Part shown: piece after piece, positions 1-10,557 of the stretch
Layout of the letters: each line of letters begins with the position of its first letter
Position numbering within the stretch: the stretch's first letter is position 1
Assembly (NCBI GenBank): GCA_032718475.1
Contig: JAUCBJ010005746.1
Location: 1-32,666 of the forward strand
Source: Nemertoderma westbladi
Taxonomy: Eukaryota > Xenacoelomorpha > Nemertodermatida > Nemertodermatidae
Length of the DNA stretch: 32,666 nt
Direction: 5' to 3'
Position numbers and translations under genes: made by a program
The notes under the pieces: generated by a model
What the model saw: the letters and a program-made list of their open reading frames with translations, nothing else
Told to the model about the DNA's origin: nothing
The model's database searches: none

Positions 1-209
1 ACTGCCTCTTGGTCCCGTTTTACCTGTGCCCGAGTGCCTATGATGGACCTATGGTGGACTAGCCTAGGGTCTGATACTACTGGAGGGATGACCTTTTTTA
101 CAGTAGGAGGTGAGCCGAACTCCTTTCTTATTCGCTCCACACTCCTATCTGAATCACAGATAGTTGTATCGATCAGACTGTCTGACAGGTTTTGCTGAGT
201 GTCAGACAT
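1..209 (-). CDS. N-terminal part of an unidentified protein, running off the window
   Basis: An open frame begins at an ATG at 209 and stays open for 69 codons to the window edge. It starts MSDTQQNLSDSLIDTT and continues with a charged stretch (SVERIRKEFG) and a Val/Pro-rich stretch. I do not recognise a family. No signal peptide or membrane segment is visible. It could be the first exon of a host gene or the start of a retrotransposon gag-like ORF. A TATA-like motif lies about 515 bases upstream on the same strand. Confidence 0.4.
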   Translation of the reverse strand, partial: MSDTQQNLSDSLIDTTICDSDRSVERIRKEFGSPPTVKKVIPPVVSDPRLVHHRSIIGTRAQVKRDQEA

Positions 210-315
210 GTTTAGCTATACAGTTGAAGGCTTACTGCTATAGTTACAGTTAAAGCAAGTCTAGTAATTCAGTATGACCACTGGCCTAGTACCGGTAATT
301 TATTGCAGTATATTA

Positions 316-552
316 GAATACCGGTATGCACTTATAATATATATAAGTATTGTAAACTAGGTTTGTCACAGAGTACCGGTATATAAATTTAACACAGATA
401 TATATAAATATATAATAGGCCTATCTTGAATACCGGTATACAGCTTACACTTATAGTATATATAAGTATAATTATGAACTAGAATTAATTACAGAGTACC
501 GGTATGATTTCAGCTCAAATTTATAGAAATAAATATAATAAGCCTATGGTAA
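316..552. repeat. Degenerate ~120-bp tandem duplication
   Basis: Two diverged units start at 316 and 428, each with GAATACCGGTAT. Each is followed by an AT-rich block resembling CTTATAATATATATAAGTAT, a second GAGTACCGGTAT, and a block ending in AATAGGCCTAT or AATAAGCCTAT. A third unit seems to begin near 552 but fades out. Confidence 0.6.
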
Positions 553-724
553 GTACCGGTATGTCAATTATTTTTAGAATAATTGAATTCCTGAATATTT
601 TAGGGTTACTTAGTTACTTTAACTTACTTTATTACCGTTATTTAAGCAGTAGTCCAACTGATATTGAGACCTAGTTGTTGTATGGCAGGCCTACTATTTA
701 TAAATCGTTTGATTTGATTTATAA

Positions 725-734
725 TATTTATATA
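725..734 (-). promoter_or_regulatory. TATA-like motif upstream of the partial minus-strand ORF
   Basis: Read on the minus strand this is TATATAAATA. It is the best TATA-like sequence upstream of the ATG at 209. In such AT-rich DNA this can easily be chance, so the assignment is weak. Confidence 0.15.
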
Positions 735-1492
735 CCCGTTTAAATGGGTTTTTTGTCAATATTTGAAATAAATGTTATTATTTCTGGGGGAGTCACTACA
801 CAGAAGCTGTGCGCTCTCAGTGAAGTGCTATTTATTTGACACTAAAACTGATAATTCTAATTTACCTAAGTTACTTAATACTACAAATTACTTACGATAC
901 TGGTGAGATTAATTCTCTAATTAAACACAACAAAAATATTACGTACGAAATTTTTAGGGTAATTTTACAGGAAGTCTACAAACCAGCCTAACAAAGGGTT
1001 AGAATTCTGGTTATTACAACGGACAGGGTACTACGGTATTTGAAATAATAAGTAGTAGTAAATATATTGTACTGTCCAGATAGGAAAATACCACCGCCTG
1101 ACGACCTATAACCGTATCGCTATAGGTACTACGTTATGTATCACGGATTGTTCCTACCCAGAAGCTAATAGAGCTAACGAATGTGCCTATCAACCACTTT
1201 ACAACACAAATATACTGCCTACACTAATTACTTCGGAAAGCACTGTACACTAAACCCTAAATTAGGTACAAGTACCGGTATAACAAATAATCAGTAGTTA
1301 AATATACTTGAACAGTTAAAAGAACCACGGCATCTGCTGGAGTGACCGAAGCACAAAATCTCCAGTCTTTACCTACGCCGAGCAGCCCTGATGTAGTACC
1401 GGGGTTAGTTTAACTATAACGGTATGTATAACAAGCACAATTACTGTAGGAATAAACTTGGGGACATGAATGTTGCGAATAATCGCATAAAC

Positions 1493-2070
1493 TCTGAATA
1501 ATAAATATTACGCTACCCGTACAGAATACTCAAACAAAATACAAACTAAACGCTGGCAGACTACTATCAAGCCTAAACAAACTACAGTATGTGCAGATTC
1601 TGAAACTGTTAGTTAGTATGCGTTCTAGCACGGTAGTACGACTTATTCTTTAAGAGGGGATTGACCTTACCGCATATGGCTGCCCCAACTTACTAACGGC
1701 ACTTTATCAGACCAACTCTACACACGCAGCAATCCCTTCAGGCCTAAGAATAGCTAGACAACAATCTAGCCTACAAAATATCTGAGTAATAACTATTACG
1801 GTACCTGAACAGACCACACAAACAAACACAGGCTAAAACACTGGCAGACTACAATCAAGCCTAAATAAACTACAGTATATGCAGATTCTGAAACTGTTAG
1901 TTAGTATGCGTTCTAACACGGTAGTACGACTTATTCTTTAAGAGGGGATTGACCTTACCGCATATGGCTGCCCCAACTTACTAACGGCACTTTATCAGAC
2001 AAACTCTACACACGCCGTAATCTCTCCAAACTCAACACAGTCAGACAGCAGTTCAGCCTACAATTATTTG
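1493..2070. repeat. 288-bp tandem duplication
   Basis: Two adjacent copies start at 1493 and 1781, offset 288 bases. The central ~160 bases (about 1553-1727 and 1841-2015) differ at only a handful of positions, including a shared run through TTAAGAGGGGATTGACC. Similarity falls off in the last ~50 bases of each unit. A further TCTGAG start near 2087 hints at a decayed third copy. No coding frame is evident. Confidence 0.8.
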
Positions 2071-3548
2071 AACAATCTGAGCAGACTTACACGTCTTCAG
2101 CTCAATATTAACTTACTAGGAAATAAAACCGACAGAAATAAGTAAGCTCCAAAAGAAACAAGGGGTGTACAGTCCCTAATCTCTTAAACAGCCTACCGGT
2201 ATACAATAATCAAAATCGAATAATACTAAATGTACTTGCACAGCAGTACCGGTACCGGTGATGACAGTTAGGCCTACTGACCTACAGAAGTACCGGTTCA
2301 GTTTTACCAGTCACTACGGTATTTTGCAACCTTATTGCCTACTGCAATAAGATTATAAACTGTTACTGTTCGCGCTTTTGAAGACCTTTAGCAGTTCAAC
2401 CTGCCAAAATTTATATGTCTTTTAGTTAATTAAAACAACTTTAGCATACGACAATATTTTATGCTAATACACAAAACATTACCCGAAGTCAGCCCATGCG
2501 CGATCATTCACCCGATGGATCTACACCCGGGAGGCTGAATTCGGCTGCTTAAATTTTATTATTGCAGCGTAAGGTTGCATGGTTGCAGTGTAAACTTACT
2601 GTATTATTCGCTAGATCGTTATTAATTAATTTCTGACAGATATTATTGGCTTTCGGGAAATATTAACAGTTCCTTTAGGACGTGGCGCTCTATCTATTTA
2701 AACAGAACTAGGACTTATACTAAACGCAACGATACTGCTTATGATTAAAGTATAAAGCGCATTCTTTAGGAAATGCTTTGTTACCAATAAAATCATGCAC
2801 ACTATTCTGCCGACCGTCAGTACATTTGATCACACATAAAGAGAGCAGCAATTGACTCATGTAGGGTCTGCTAAATAACATTAGATTCAATACACACCAC
2901 ATTAATATAAATCGCAATTGTTATGTATAGCCGGTCTCTCTAACCTGTAGTGTATCAAGTAAATTGGGAAATTTGGGTGATTTATCCGTATTATCCAAAG
3001 AGCAATATTTCCATCAACAAATAGGTACAATTAATAACTGACGGTAAATAACAGTACAAACAATATGATTAATAGTGAGTTAAGATTGATTAGTTAAGTT
3101 AAGATTCGATTCGGTAACAGTTTATACTTTCGATAATTTAAGCAGTTTTACTAGAGTTCTTCCCAAAAAGCCGGTGTTATGGCGAAAAATGGGAACACAA
3201 CAACAGAATCATATAAAATCATATGACTACTACCACTATACGAGTATACCAAAAACCCTTATTCCACGAAGCCCCGTTCAACACAGAGGATGAGCATAGA
3301 GATAGGAAATTCAATTCAGTAGCGCTGGGATAGGTCGAAATCAACACCCACGCAAATTCTATTGGCCGACACGGACAGCAAGGCTTAGGCAACCTCCCTA
3401 CACTGGTTGGCCGATTAAACTGAGCCCAGATATCTCCACACAGCACATCAGCCAATAAGCTGGTAGCTTGCACTATTTTAGTTATAAATCCCTTTGAGAG
3501 TATTCTAGCGACCGGGGGGGAACTGGCCAGCAAAGGCAAACGTATCAG
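2071..3548. other. No gene recognised
   Basis: AT-rich DNA with scattered ACCGGT motifs (2196, 2256-2265, 2291). The open frames here (for example minus strand 3219-3539) show no recognisable domain, and their composition looks like translated non-coding DNA. Confidence 0.5.
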
Positions 3549-4706
3549 TTATCCCACAAAAGCTTTTACACTAAGTCTTACCTTGGCCACAATAAGGCGG
3601 TGATCACTGGAGAAGGGTCGAAGTGTAAATGCATTACAGTCTTGTATAGAGCTCCTGTATTTCCTACGAAACAGAATATGGTCTATCTGGGACTTGTGAC
3701 CACTGGGTCCACTATGAGTCCATAGCTTTCCAGTTCGCTTCTTGAACTGGGTTCCAGCCGAAAACAATCCATTTCCAGAGATAAAATCCTGAAGATGGAC
3801 AGAATTTCGGTTAACACTATTGCTATAGACCCAGGGCGATGTAGGTGATTGATGCAGACTTGCATTGAAGTCTCCCAGGAATGTTAAGAATGCATGCTGA
3901 TCCACTCCATCAGTAGCTGCTTGTAGATTGTGGTAGAAATTTTCCACCTCCTCTACAGGGGCAACACTAGTTGGAGAGTAGCACACAATCAGAACCACCT
4001 TAGGAAACTTCTTAGCCAGTCTTCCAGAACATGAGAAGTGGCAACGGATGATGCGGTTAGAGATTTGGTCTATTTTGTCCAATGCTGCATGTGCAGTTGG
4101 ATTCATCAATAGACCAATTCCACCATTGCCATTATCATCTGCTGACGCGAGGGCGAGTCGCCAACCACCCCCCATGTCCTTAATCAGAACCTCACCAGTC
4201 TGTCCAGTCTGCATTCGATGCTCTTGAACACCCACTGCGCTAAGAGAAAGCTTATCTGCAAAGGCAGTCAGCTCACCTTGTCGCATTGGGGACCCGAGTG
4301 TTAGGGTGTTTACTGAGGCTAGTCTTGTGACTTGCCTCAGATTCACCAATGGCTTTGTTGGTCGGGGTGGAACTTGAAAGTAGCCTCCAACTCCAGAATC
4401 CCTCTCCCCATCACAATCTGGCCTTCCTGGTGACCCAGGGTTTGGGCCAGAAAGGTCATCAGGAAAGGGACTCAAAGAATTGTTGGCTGCTCTCTCTCCA
4501 GTAGGGGGTGAGACAGGCAGCCGGTCAGGAGTTAACTGACGCCTGTGAGGCCGATTGTGTCCGGTAATTCCACTGGCCTCTAGTGGCCGGACCTCCGCAT
4601 TGCTAATGTAATCCATAGTGGGGGTTGGGGGGTGCTTTTTTGCCGAGTCAGCTCTCGGGGCAAATACCACACCCTGGTTTGCCATTCCACAGGGTGGGTG
4701 TCGCAA
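3549..4706 (-). pseudogene. APE-type endonuclease ORF of a LINE, 3' truncated
   Basis: A 385-codon open frame whose C-terminal ~255 residues form an endonuclease/exonuclease/phosphatase domain, as found at the start of non-LTR retrotransposon ORF2. Visible active-site landmarks in order are Asn in ASVNTLTLG (about 133), Glu in GVQEHRM (162), GDFNA (278-282), QIDHIL (340-345) and SDHRL (367-371). In an intact LINE this domain nicks target DNA to prime reverse transcription. The N-terminal ~125 residues are Pro-rich and unassigned. The frame ends soon after the endonuclease (LSVKAFVG) and no reverse transcriptase follows, so this is a truncated copy. The endonuclease resembles RTE-like or related clades, but I cannot fix the clade. 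Confidence 0.8.
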
Positions 4707-5245
4707 TGGAGTCAGATATGAGGCCCATCACCCATATCTACTCTGACACACATGACCCACCATTGGCTGTTGCAGTTCATCTGCTGGGTCATGCCCTGTA
4801 CCCTTGCTGCCAGGTGCAGGTCGCAGTGAAGTGCTCTCAGAGTGGACATGAGAACACTCTACTCCTGACCAGCCATTGGTAGATCACCATCTGCCTGGTC
4901 AGGCCATATACCCCTGCAGCCAAGTATATGTATATGGGTCCTTAATCCAGGACCAAGGGCGTCCTTATCCCAGAACGAAGGGGGTCCTAGTTACAGGACC
5001 AGATTTGCCCTAGTAAGAGGGTCTATGCAGCTACAGGTGGCACCTCCTTTATGCTGCATGGAGGTGGCAAGTTTTCTTGATCAATGACCTAGAATACCTG
5101 ACCTGACACTAGATATGATATGGCTCCCCAATGTACTTTCCTGCCCACTATTGGCTTAACCTGATTAATTGTCACCTCACCACTCCCTGTTACCGTTATC
5201 CCTTGGTGCTAGCCTTACTAGCTTGTTTCTCCCTCTGATGTCTCA
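4707..5245 (-). other. Probable 5' untranslated part of the LINE copy
   Basis: No gene is visible. The stretch lies directly upstream of the LINE endonuclease ORF and differs in base composition from the AT-rich surroundings (richer in G and C, with short internal repeats such as GGACC and CCTGACC). I infer it is LINE 5' UTR. Confidence 0.35.
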
Positions 5246-5295
5246 CCTCTCTCTGTGGCCTACGGGCGACACACGCCATAGGCCACAGAGGGAGG
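5246..5295. repeat. Long perfect-arm hairpin
   Basis: Arms 5246-5262 and 5279-5295 are complementary over 17 bases with one mismatch (core CTCTGTGGCCTA / TAGGCCACAGAG). The 16-base loop contains a further GGCG/CGCC pairing. It could be a LINE 5' structure, a small foldback remnant or a cruciform-forming site. Confidence 0.7.
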
Positions 5296-5844
5296 GAATC
5301 TCACATCGCCAACTATATTGGTAAAATTCCACTAGTCCCATTTTCGGTGGGTAGTGCATGGAATTGAATCCGCTTACACAGCCAAACAGTTTGCGAGATA
5401 AACAATAATAAGCAAGCTGTCTTATTAGTCTGGCTACTTACACTGCTAACTGTCCTATAGATGTAATTACCATTTGCTCGAGTAGTGGTGATGTACTGTA
5501 CGTACAGTAGGACTGGTTGGACTGGTTCCAGCTACGCAATAGCAAGAACGCCATATAGAATGAAGAAACTGGAAGTATAAGGTGGAGAGACGGGACATTT
5601 TAATAACACATTTCGTAAATCAAATCACTTGAAATAATAAAAAACTATAATGGACTAATATACATGAAATAATTTACATTAAATGGCAGTCAGAAAATTG
5701 CTGCTTATAGCTTCTCGAAGGCCACACGGAAATTATATTTGGAAAATTACTAAACTTTTGCCAAACAACATGTTTATCAAATTTGGTTAGATTTTATCGA
5801 GGATTAGCTGAGTTATTAACGTTTAAAAACACGGATTAGTCAAC
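5296..5844. other. No gene recognised
   Basis: AT-rich sequence without a convincing ORF, RNA gene or repeat. Confidence 0.5.
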
Positions 5845-6126
5845 TACTACTACGATCGGCATGCTGCATTATATATATATATTACATATATATTAAGAAT
5901 GCTGTGCCGGCTTGTCGACAAAATTGTGCCGCCAAAACTCCCTATCACATATTATCATATAGATCATTCGCATCTTCAAGGCCGGCCTGTCTCCTTTAAG
6001 ATACGTCTCAAGAAAGTCATGGGCTGTGCACTATGCTTATTCGCTCCATGAGGCCTCTAAAGCACAAGATTATGCACTGCCGGTCATCACGGTGAAAGCA
6101 ATGTCCTCCAAAGGGGAGGCGGTTCC
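5845..6126 (-). mobile_element. 3' end of a LINE copy (minus strand)
   Basis: The reverse complement matches the 3' end of the LINE at 24690-24943 almost throughout. Shared parts encode the C-terminal region with LVLW-like and RELWRRNFVDKPAQ-like residues, followed by the terminal GCAGCATGCCGATC. Between stop and terminus this copy has an expanded AT repeat (TATATATA) absent from the other copy. The piece is strongly 5' truncated and carries indels. Confidence 0.8.
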
Positions 6127-6132
6127 AAACAT

Positions 6133-6340
6133 ATAGTCAACACAAACTCGTCGTCATTACAATCCTCGTTGCACTCGTCCTGTACATCTGGTCATCGAAA
6201 TAACTAGCATAATACATTCCACCACCGATACTGATCAAAATGACATGTTGTCCAATATGCTAAACCAGGGTGCTACATACAGTAGGAGTATAGTCAACAC
6301 AATACTCGTACCTTTCATTATCCTCGTTGCACTCGTCCTG
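6133..6340. repeat. Pair of ~50-bp direct repeats
   Basis: Segments 6133-6181 and 6290-6340 share ATAGTCAACACAA, then ACTCGT, then ATCCTCGTTGCACTCGTCCTG. They are offset by about 158 bases and lie just beside the LINE 3' fragment. Function unknown. Confidence 0.7.
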
Positions 6341-6342
6341 AA

Positions 6343-6711
6343 GAATTGCCTTTCTAGATATCGGGAATATTTGCGTTTTGTTTGTTTAAGTGGCTCCTTG
6401 TGTCTCTGGAGTTATTTGAAATTCAATGCGTGTAAAAATACATAACTACATATTTATTACCCAGGAAACAATAATATGTATTTTAGACGCTGAGATGTCT
6501 GCTGAAGTCAATCATAATATCACAGAGGTGTAAAAAAAATATATTTTATCATTTAACAAACTGGTGGTGGGATTTATTACATTTTTTTAAACGTATTCAA
6601 TTAGCTATATTTTTGTTTGCGCAGGGACGAGGGACTATATTTGTAAATGGAAACATACAACATATTTACGAACGTTATACAACATATTTGAAATTATTGA
6701 CGTATTAAATC
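6343..6711. other. AT-rich 5' flank of the glycosyltransferase gene
   Basis: No separate gene is seen. This should contain the promoter and 5' UTR of the gene starting at 6712, but I see no decisive TATA or initiator element. Confidence 0.4.
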
Positions 6712-8316
6712 ATGATGAAGACCAGAACGCTTATCCTTGCGTTAATGACATTAACTATTATTGCGTTTGGCTTTAATTATTTGTATCTATTCCTAATGCC
6801 AATGCTGCTAAAAACTCATGTAATGCATGATTGGGTCTGTTCTAATAAAACCGACCTACAAATCACACGAATTCCACTGCAAATAGAGACTCCCACTACA
6901 AAAGAGGATGTGCAATACCACGAGCTATCATTAGTACCAAACATTGTGCACCTTATATGGCTGCATCGAGCGAGATTCGATTTTATTCATTATATATGCC
7001 TCATCTCAATTTATAGGAATATTAAACCAGATGCAATCTACTTTCATACAAATATGGGAGATACATTCAACGGAAGCGATGGTAAGTCGGAACCGTGGTT
7101 CCTTAGAGCTAAAGAAAAGGTACCCATTTTGGTCATGAAGAACATCGTAGCCCCTAAAACCGTATTTAATATTCCATTGACTTCGAACCCAGGGGAGAGG
7201 GCTTCGCATCAAACAGATGTTTTACGTTTCGAGATTCTATTGAAATACGGCGGTATTTACATGGACGGTGATGCGTTTGGAATCAGACCTTTCGCGAGTT
7301 TACGTCAATATGACTACACAGCCAATAGAGAAGAGCCTAAAATAGATAGACTCTTCAGTGGAATCGTTTTAGCTAAAAAAGAATCTCTGTTTCTCAGGAT
7401 GGTTTACGAAAGTTTCGCAAGTTATGATCCTAAATGCTGGGCGTGTGCGTGTTGCGAGATTCCTGGTAAACTATCGGCTATATTCCCGCATCTAGTACAT
7501 GTTGTAGAGCAGTCACTAATATTCCCAAATTATGGTAATTTGGAGAAGCAACTTTATACGAATTACGATTGGAAGACGTTGAAATATACATCTCATATTT
7601 GGTTACGAAGGTGGAACGTTTTGAGGAACGAGCTGATAACTCCTGCAAATCTCCACTGCGTAGATTCGGCACTAGGAGAGATGTTGAGGTCGATTTACTT
7701 TGACAAAGAGAATAAACCACCTCCTTGTTCCGATATAGAAAGACGGAGACTTTTACCAATATTTACTGCCCATAAGAACCAATTTTTGAATCCGAAAAAG
7801 GTCAACCCGAAACAATCGAACTCAAAACAGGTCAACCAGGTTGAAAGATTGCTGGAAATCCAGAGACTATTTAACCAGAAACCAGTGGAACCGGAAGCTG
7901 AAAAATCGGCAGCGGTGAAACCGGATGTGGTGAAACCGGAAGTGTTGAAACCGGATGTTGTGAAACCGGATGTGTTGAAGCCGGAAGTGGCGAAACCGGA
8001 CGTTGTGAAACCTAAAGAGGTGAAACCGGAAGTGTTGAAGCCGGAAGTTGTGAAACCGGAAGTGGTGCGACCGGAAGTGGTGAAACTGGAAGTTGTGAAA
8101 CCAGCAGTTGTAATACCGGAAGTTTTGAAACTGGAAGTGGTGCGACCGGAAGTGGTGCGACCGGAAGTGGTGCGACCGGAAGTGGTGCGACCGGAAGTGG
8201 TGAGACCGGAAGTGGTGCGACCGGAAGTGGTGAGATCGGACGCTTTAAAACCGGAAGAGGTAAAACCGGAAGTGTTGAAACGGGAACCAGTGAAACAGGA
8301 TGCAGTGAAACCATAA
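6712..8316 (+). CDS. Type II membrane glycosyltransferase with DXD motif and Pro/Lys repeat tail
   Basis: A 534-codon intronless ORF. Residues ~7-33 form one hydrophobic segment after a short basic N-terminus, as in Golgi type II glycosyltransferases. The catalytic part (~75-340) has the layout of the DXD sugar-binding family (Gly_transf_sug, GT32-like): NIVHLIWL at ~77, ASHQTDVLRFEILLKYGG, then YMDGDAF with the DGD metal/nucleotide-sugar motif at 185-187. A Cys-rich patch (CWACACC) lies near 250. Residues ~400-534 are a run of five-residue repeats of the form VVKPE/VVRPE encoded by a 15-bp minisatellite. Two ATGs open the frame (codons 1 and 2). Donor and acceptor sugars cannot be told from sequence. 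The repeat tail is unusual for the family, and repeat-like codons continue after the stop. Confidence 0.8.
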   Translation: MMKTRTLILALMTLTIIAFGFNYLYLFLMPMLLKTHVMHDWVCSNKTDLQITRIPLQIETPTTKEDVQYHELSLVPNIVHLIWLHRARFDFIHYICLISIYRNIKPDAIYFHTNMGDTFNGSDGKSEPWFLRAKEKVPILVMKNIVAPKTVFNIPLTSNPGERASHQTDVLRFEILLKYGGIYMDGDAFGIRPFASLRQYDYTANREEPKIDRLFSGIVLAKKESLFLRMVYESFASYDPKCWACACCEIPGKLSAIFPHLVHVVEQSLIFPNYGNLEKQLYTNYDWKTLKYTSHIWLRRWNVLRNELITPANLHCVDSALGEMLRSIYFDKENKPPPCSDIERRRLLPIFTAHKNQFLNPKKVNPKQSNSKQVNQVERLLEIQRLFNQKPVEPEAEKSAAVKPDVVKPEVLKPDVVKPDVLKPEVAKPDVVKPKEVKPEVLKPEVVKPEVVRPEVVKLEVVKPAVVIPEVLKLEVVRPEVVRPEVVRPEVVRPEVVRPEVVRPEVVRSDALKPEEVKPEVLKREPVKQDAVKP

Positions 8317-8370
8317 CCGATGAATCCGGAACCGGTTAATCCAAAAGCGTTTACTCCGTAACAGAATAAC
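7915..8370 (+). repeat. Coding 15-bp minisatellite (Lys-Pro-Glu-Val-Val)
   Basis: About 27 tandem 15-base units based on AAACCGGAAGTGGTG encode VVKPE or VVRPE. Units at 8140-8226 are nearly identical, suggesting recent expansion. The same period is traceable past the TAA at 8316 (CCGGAACCGGTTAAT, ACTCCGTAA), so the stop arose inside the array. Confidence 0.9.
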
Positions 8371-8841
8371 CAGAAAGCGGTTTTTCCGGATTATTAAGGG
8401 CATAATTTAAATACTTTCGTGAGAATAATACTGTAGTATGTTACGTCCACGAACCTAATATGTAATTGTGTGTACTGTACACGTAAAAATAATTATGAAC
8501 GCTGACCTAAATAATAATTACTTTAATAATAAACAGATTTTTATTACAAGAATTAAACCAAAATAAAAAATAATACGTAGGGAACACTATAACATACTGT
8601 AGAAGGCAAAGTTATAATAAATTAGATTAGACAATCCAGATCATTCCATCGAGCTAGGCACCCACCGCATTCCCACTCATTGAGTAGCGCAGTTCACAAA
8701 GTTAAATAATTTAAGTGTGATAAAATAGTAACTAAATTTCTATTTAAATTTATTAAAATAAATTTAGTAGAAGATGAGATAATGACTCAAACTAGTCTAC
8801 CATATCGTACAGTAGTAGAAATGTAGGCCTACCGCACCAAA
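8371..8841. other. AT-rich 3' flank, no gene recognised
   Basis: Contains an AATAAA at about 8528 that could serve the upstream gene, otherwise featureless AT-rich DNA. Confidence 0.4.
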
Positions 8842-9110
8842 ATGTCAACACAAGAACTGAAGACTAATCAGCTAACACCCGTTCCAAAGAAGGGCAACCT
8901 CTCCTCCTTCAGATCATATCGTGGAATTAGTCGTATCTCGATTGCTGAAAAATTATTCAACCGAATAATACTAAATCGCATAACATGGCAAAATATCTTA
9001 TTGCCAAAATCGCAGCATCTCCATGCTGAAGCTTGCTGGGCGCCATTTGCGCCAGTCGGATCACCGCGTACACAACCTTGTTTTGTGGAAGCCTGTTGGT
9101 GAAAATAGGA
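8842..9110 (+). pseudogene. Internally deleted LINE fragment
   Basis: The first part reads TPVPKKGNLSSFRSYRGIS followed by EKLFNRIILNRI, the N-terminal fingers motif of a non-LTR reverse transcriptase. From about 9011, one frame over, it reads LAGRHLRQSDHRVHNLVLW, matching the C-terminal end of the LINE at 24690-24750 (VHNLVLW). The whole polymerase core between them is missing, so this is a dead fragment joined by a deletion. Confidence 0.7.
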
Positions 9111-9235
9111 GTGGTAGTGCAGGTGTACTAAACCGCTGTGAAGAAGTGGTAAAAAAGTAAAAAAAATAGGTAGGCCTACTGTACAGTATGTCTGATAGCA
9201 TGAGTTGGAAATAGGTCTAAATACCGCACAGTTGG

Positions 9236-10212
9236 CTATACCGACCTAATACCGAGCTATCCCGAGCTATGCCAACCTATACTGAGCTATACCGACCTAA
9301 TTCCGAGCTATCCCGAGCTATGCCAACCTATACTGAGCTATACCGACCTAGTACCGAGCTATCCCGAGCTATGCCAACCTATACTGAGCTATACCGACCT
9401 AATACCGAGCTATCCCGAGCTATGCCAACCTATACTGAGCTATACCGACCTAATACCGAGCTATGCCAACCTATACTGCGAGCTATACCGACCTAATACA
9501 GAGCTATCCCGAGCTATGCCAACCTATACTGAGCTATACCGACCTATCCCGAGCTATGCCAACCTATACTGAGCTATACCGACCCAATACCGAGCTATGC
9601 TAACCTATACTGAGCTATACCGACCTAATACCGAGCTATCCCGAGCTATGCCAACCTATACTGAGCTATACCGACCTAATACCGAGCTATCCCGAGCTAT
9701 GCCAACCTATACTGAGCTATACCGACCTAATACCGAGCTATCCCGAGCTATGCCAACCTACTGAGCTATACCCACCTAATACCGAGCTATCCCGAGCTAT
9801 GCCAACCTATACTGAGCTATACCGACCTAATACCGACCTATGCTAACCTATACTGAGCTATACCGACCTAATACCGAGCTATGCCAACCTATACTGAGCT
9901 ATACTGACCTAATACCGAGCTATCCCGAGCTATGCCAACCTATACTGAGCTATACCGACCTAATACCGAGCTATCCCGAGCTATGCCAACCTATACTGAG
10001 CTATACCGACCTAATACCGAGCTATCCCGAGCTATGCCTACCAATACTGAGCTATACCGACCTAATACCGAGCTATGCTAACCTATACTGAGCTATACCG
10101 ACCTAATACCGAGCTATCCCGAGCTATGCCAACCTATACTGAGCTATACCGACCTAATACCGAGCTATCCCGAGCTATGCCAACCTATACTGAGCTATAC
10201 CGACCTAATATC
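9236..10212 (+). repeat. 51-bp minisatellite array, ~19 copies
   Basis: Tandem units of CCGAGCTATGCCAACCTATA plus CTGAGCTATA, CCGACCTAAT and ACCGAGCTATC. Each 51-base unit is built of five ~10-base subunits resembling CGAGCTATAC. Some units lack one or two subunits. The period is a multiple of three, so long frames are open (MPTYTELYRPNTELSRA repeats), but there is no sign of a real gene. Confidence 0.95.
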
Positions 10213-10557
10213 GCATTAGGCCTACTGCCGTCAGAAGGTAGATCACCCTATCTCATTTTTTTTCGGTTTTGGTGTTTTTATCGACTCTGGACAAATCGGG
10301 GGTTCTTTTTCTCGTGGTGTTGTCCGTTTTACCGTATATCCACCCGTTACAGGTCTCAATATCGTGAAAAATAACCTATGTATCCTATTTTGGAACAATA
10401 TACCATATTATCTTGTAGCAGAACACCCTATCTCAATGAGACTAGGTACAATAAGAAATTAACAACCATAATAGCACATTCAAACAGGACAAGAGAGAAA
10501 CAGGACGACTGTGAGAATGAACAAGGAGTTGTTAACCGGAAATGGTGATGTGCCAGG
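10213..10557. other. Spacer between minisatellites, no gene recognised
   Basis: Short unique sequence that duplicates the phrase CACCCTATCTCA at about 10247 and 10425. No convincing ORF. Confidence 0.4.

Larger units (their letters stand above)
210..1492. other. Gene-poor AT-rich DNA with repeated TACCGGTA palindromes
   Basis: No credible ORF is visible. The palindrome core ACCGGT recurs near 290, 320, 376, 433, 498, 556 and 1272, usually as GTACCGGTAT. A partial tandem duplication occupies 316-552. The rest looks like ordinary non-coding DNA. Confidence 0.5.

Noticed and set aside
210-800. Long terminal repeat of an LTR retrotransposon on the minus strand (TGTAGTGACTCCCCC near 786-800 as the start)
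   Set aside because: No second repeat, primer-binding site or clear CA end could be found within the window.
3219-3539. 106-codon minus-strand frame just downstream of the LINE endonuclease
   Set aside because: No reverse transcriptase motif and no recognised domain; not a continuation of the LINE.
8012-8314. Minus-strand open frame of LPVSPLPVAP repeats
   Set aside because: Antisense shadow of the 15-bp coding repeat in the glycosyltransferase gene.
9236-10212. CRISPR array
   Set aside because: Units are contiguous and have no unique spacers; the DNA is eukaryotic.
9269-10374. Several open frames encoding MPTYTELYRP repeats
   Set aside because: They are translations of the 51-bp minisatellite, whose period is a multiple of three; no start context, flanking domain or codon signal supports a gene.
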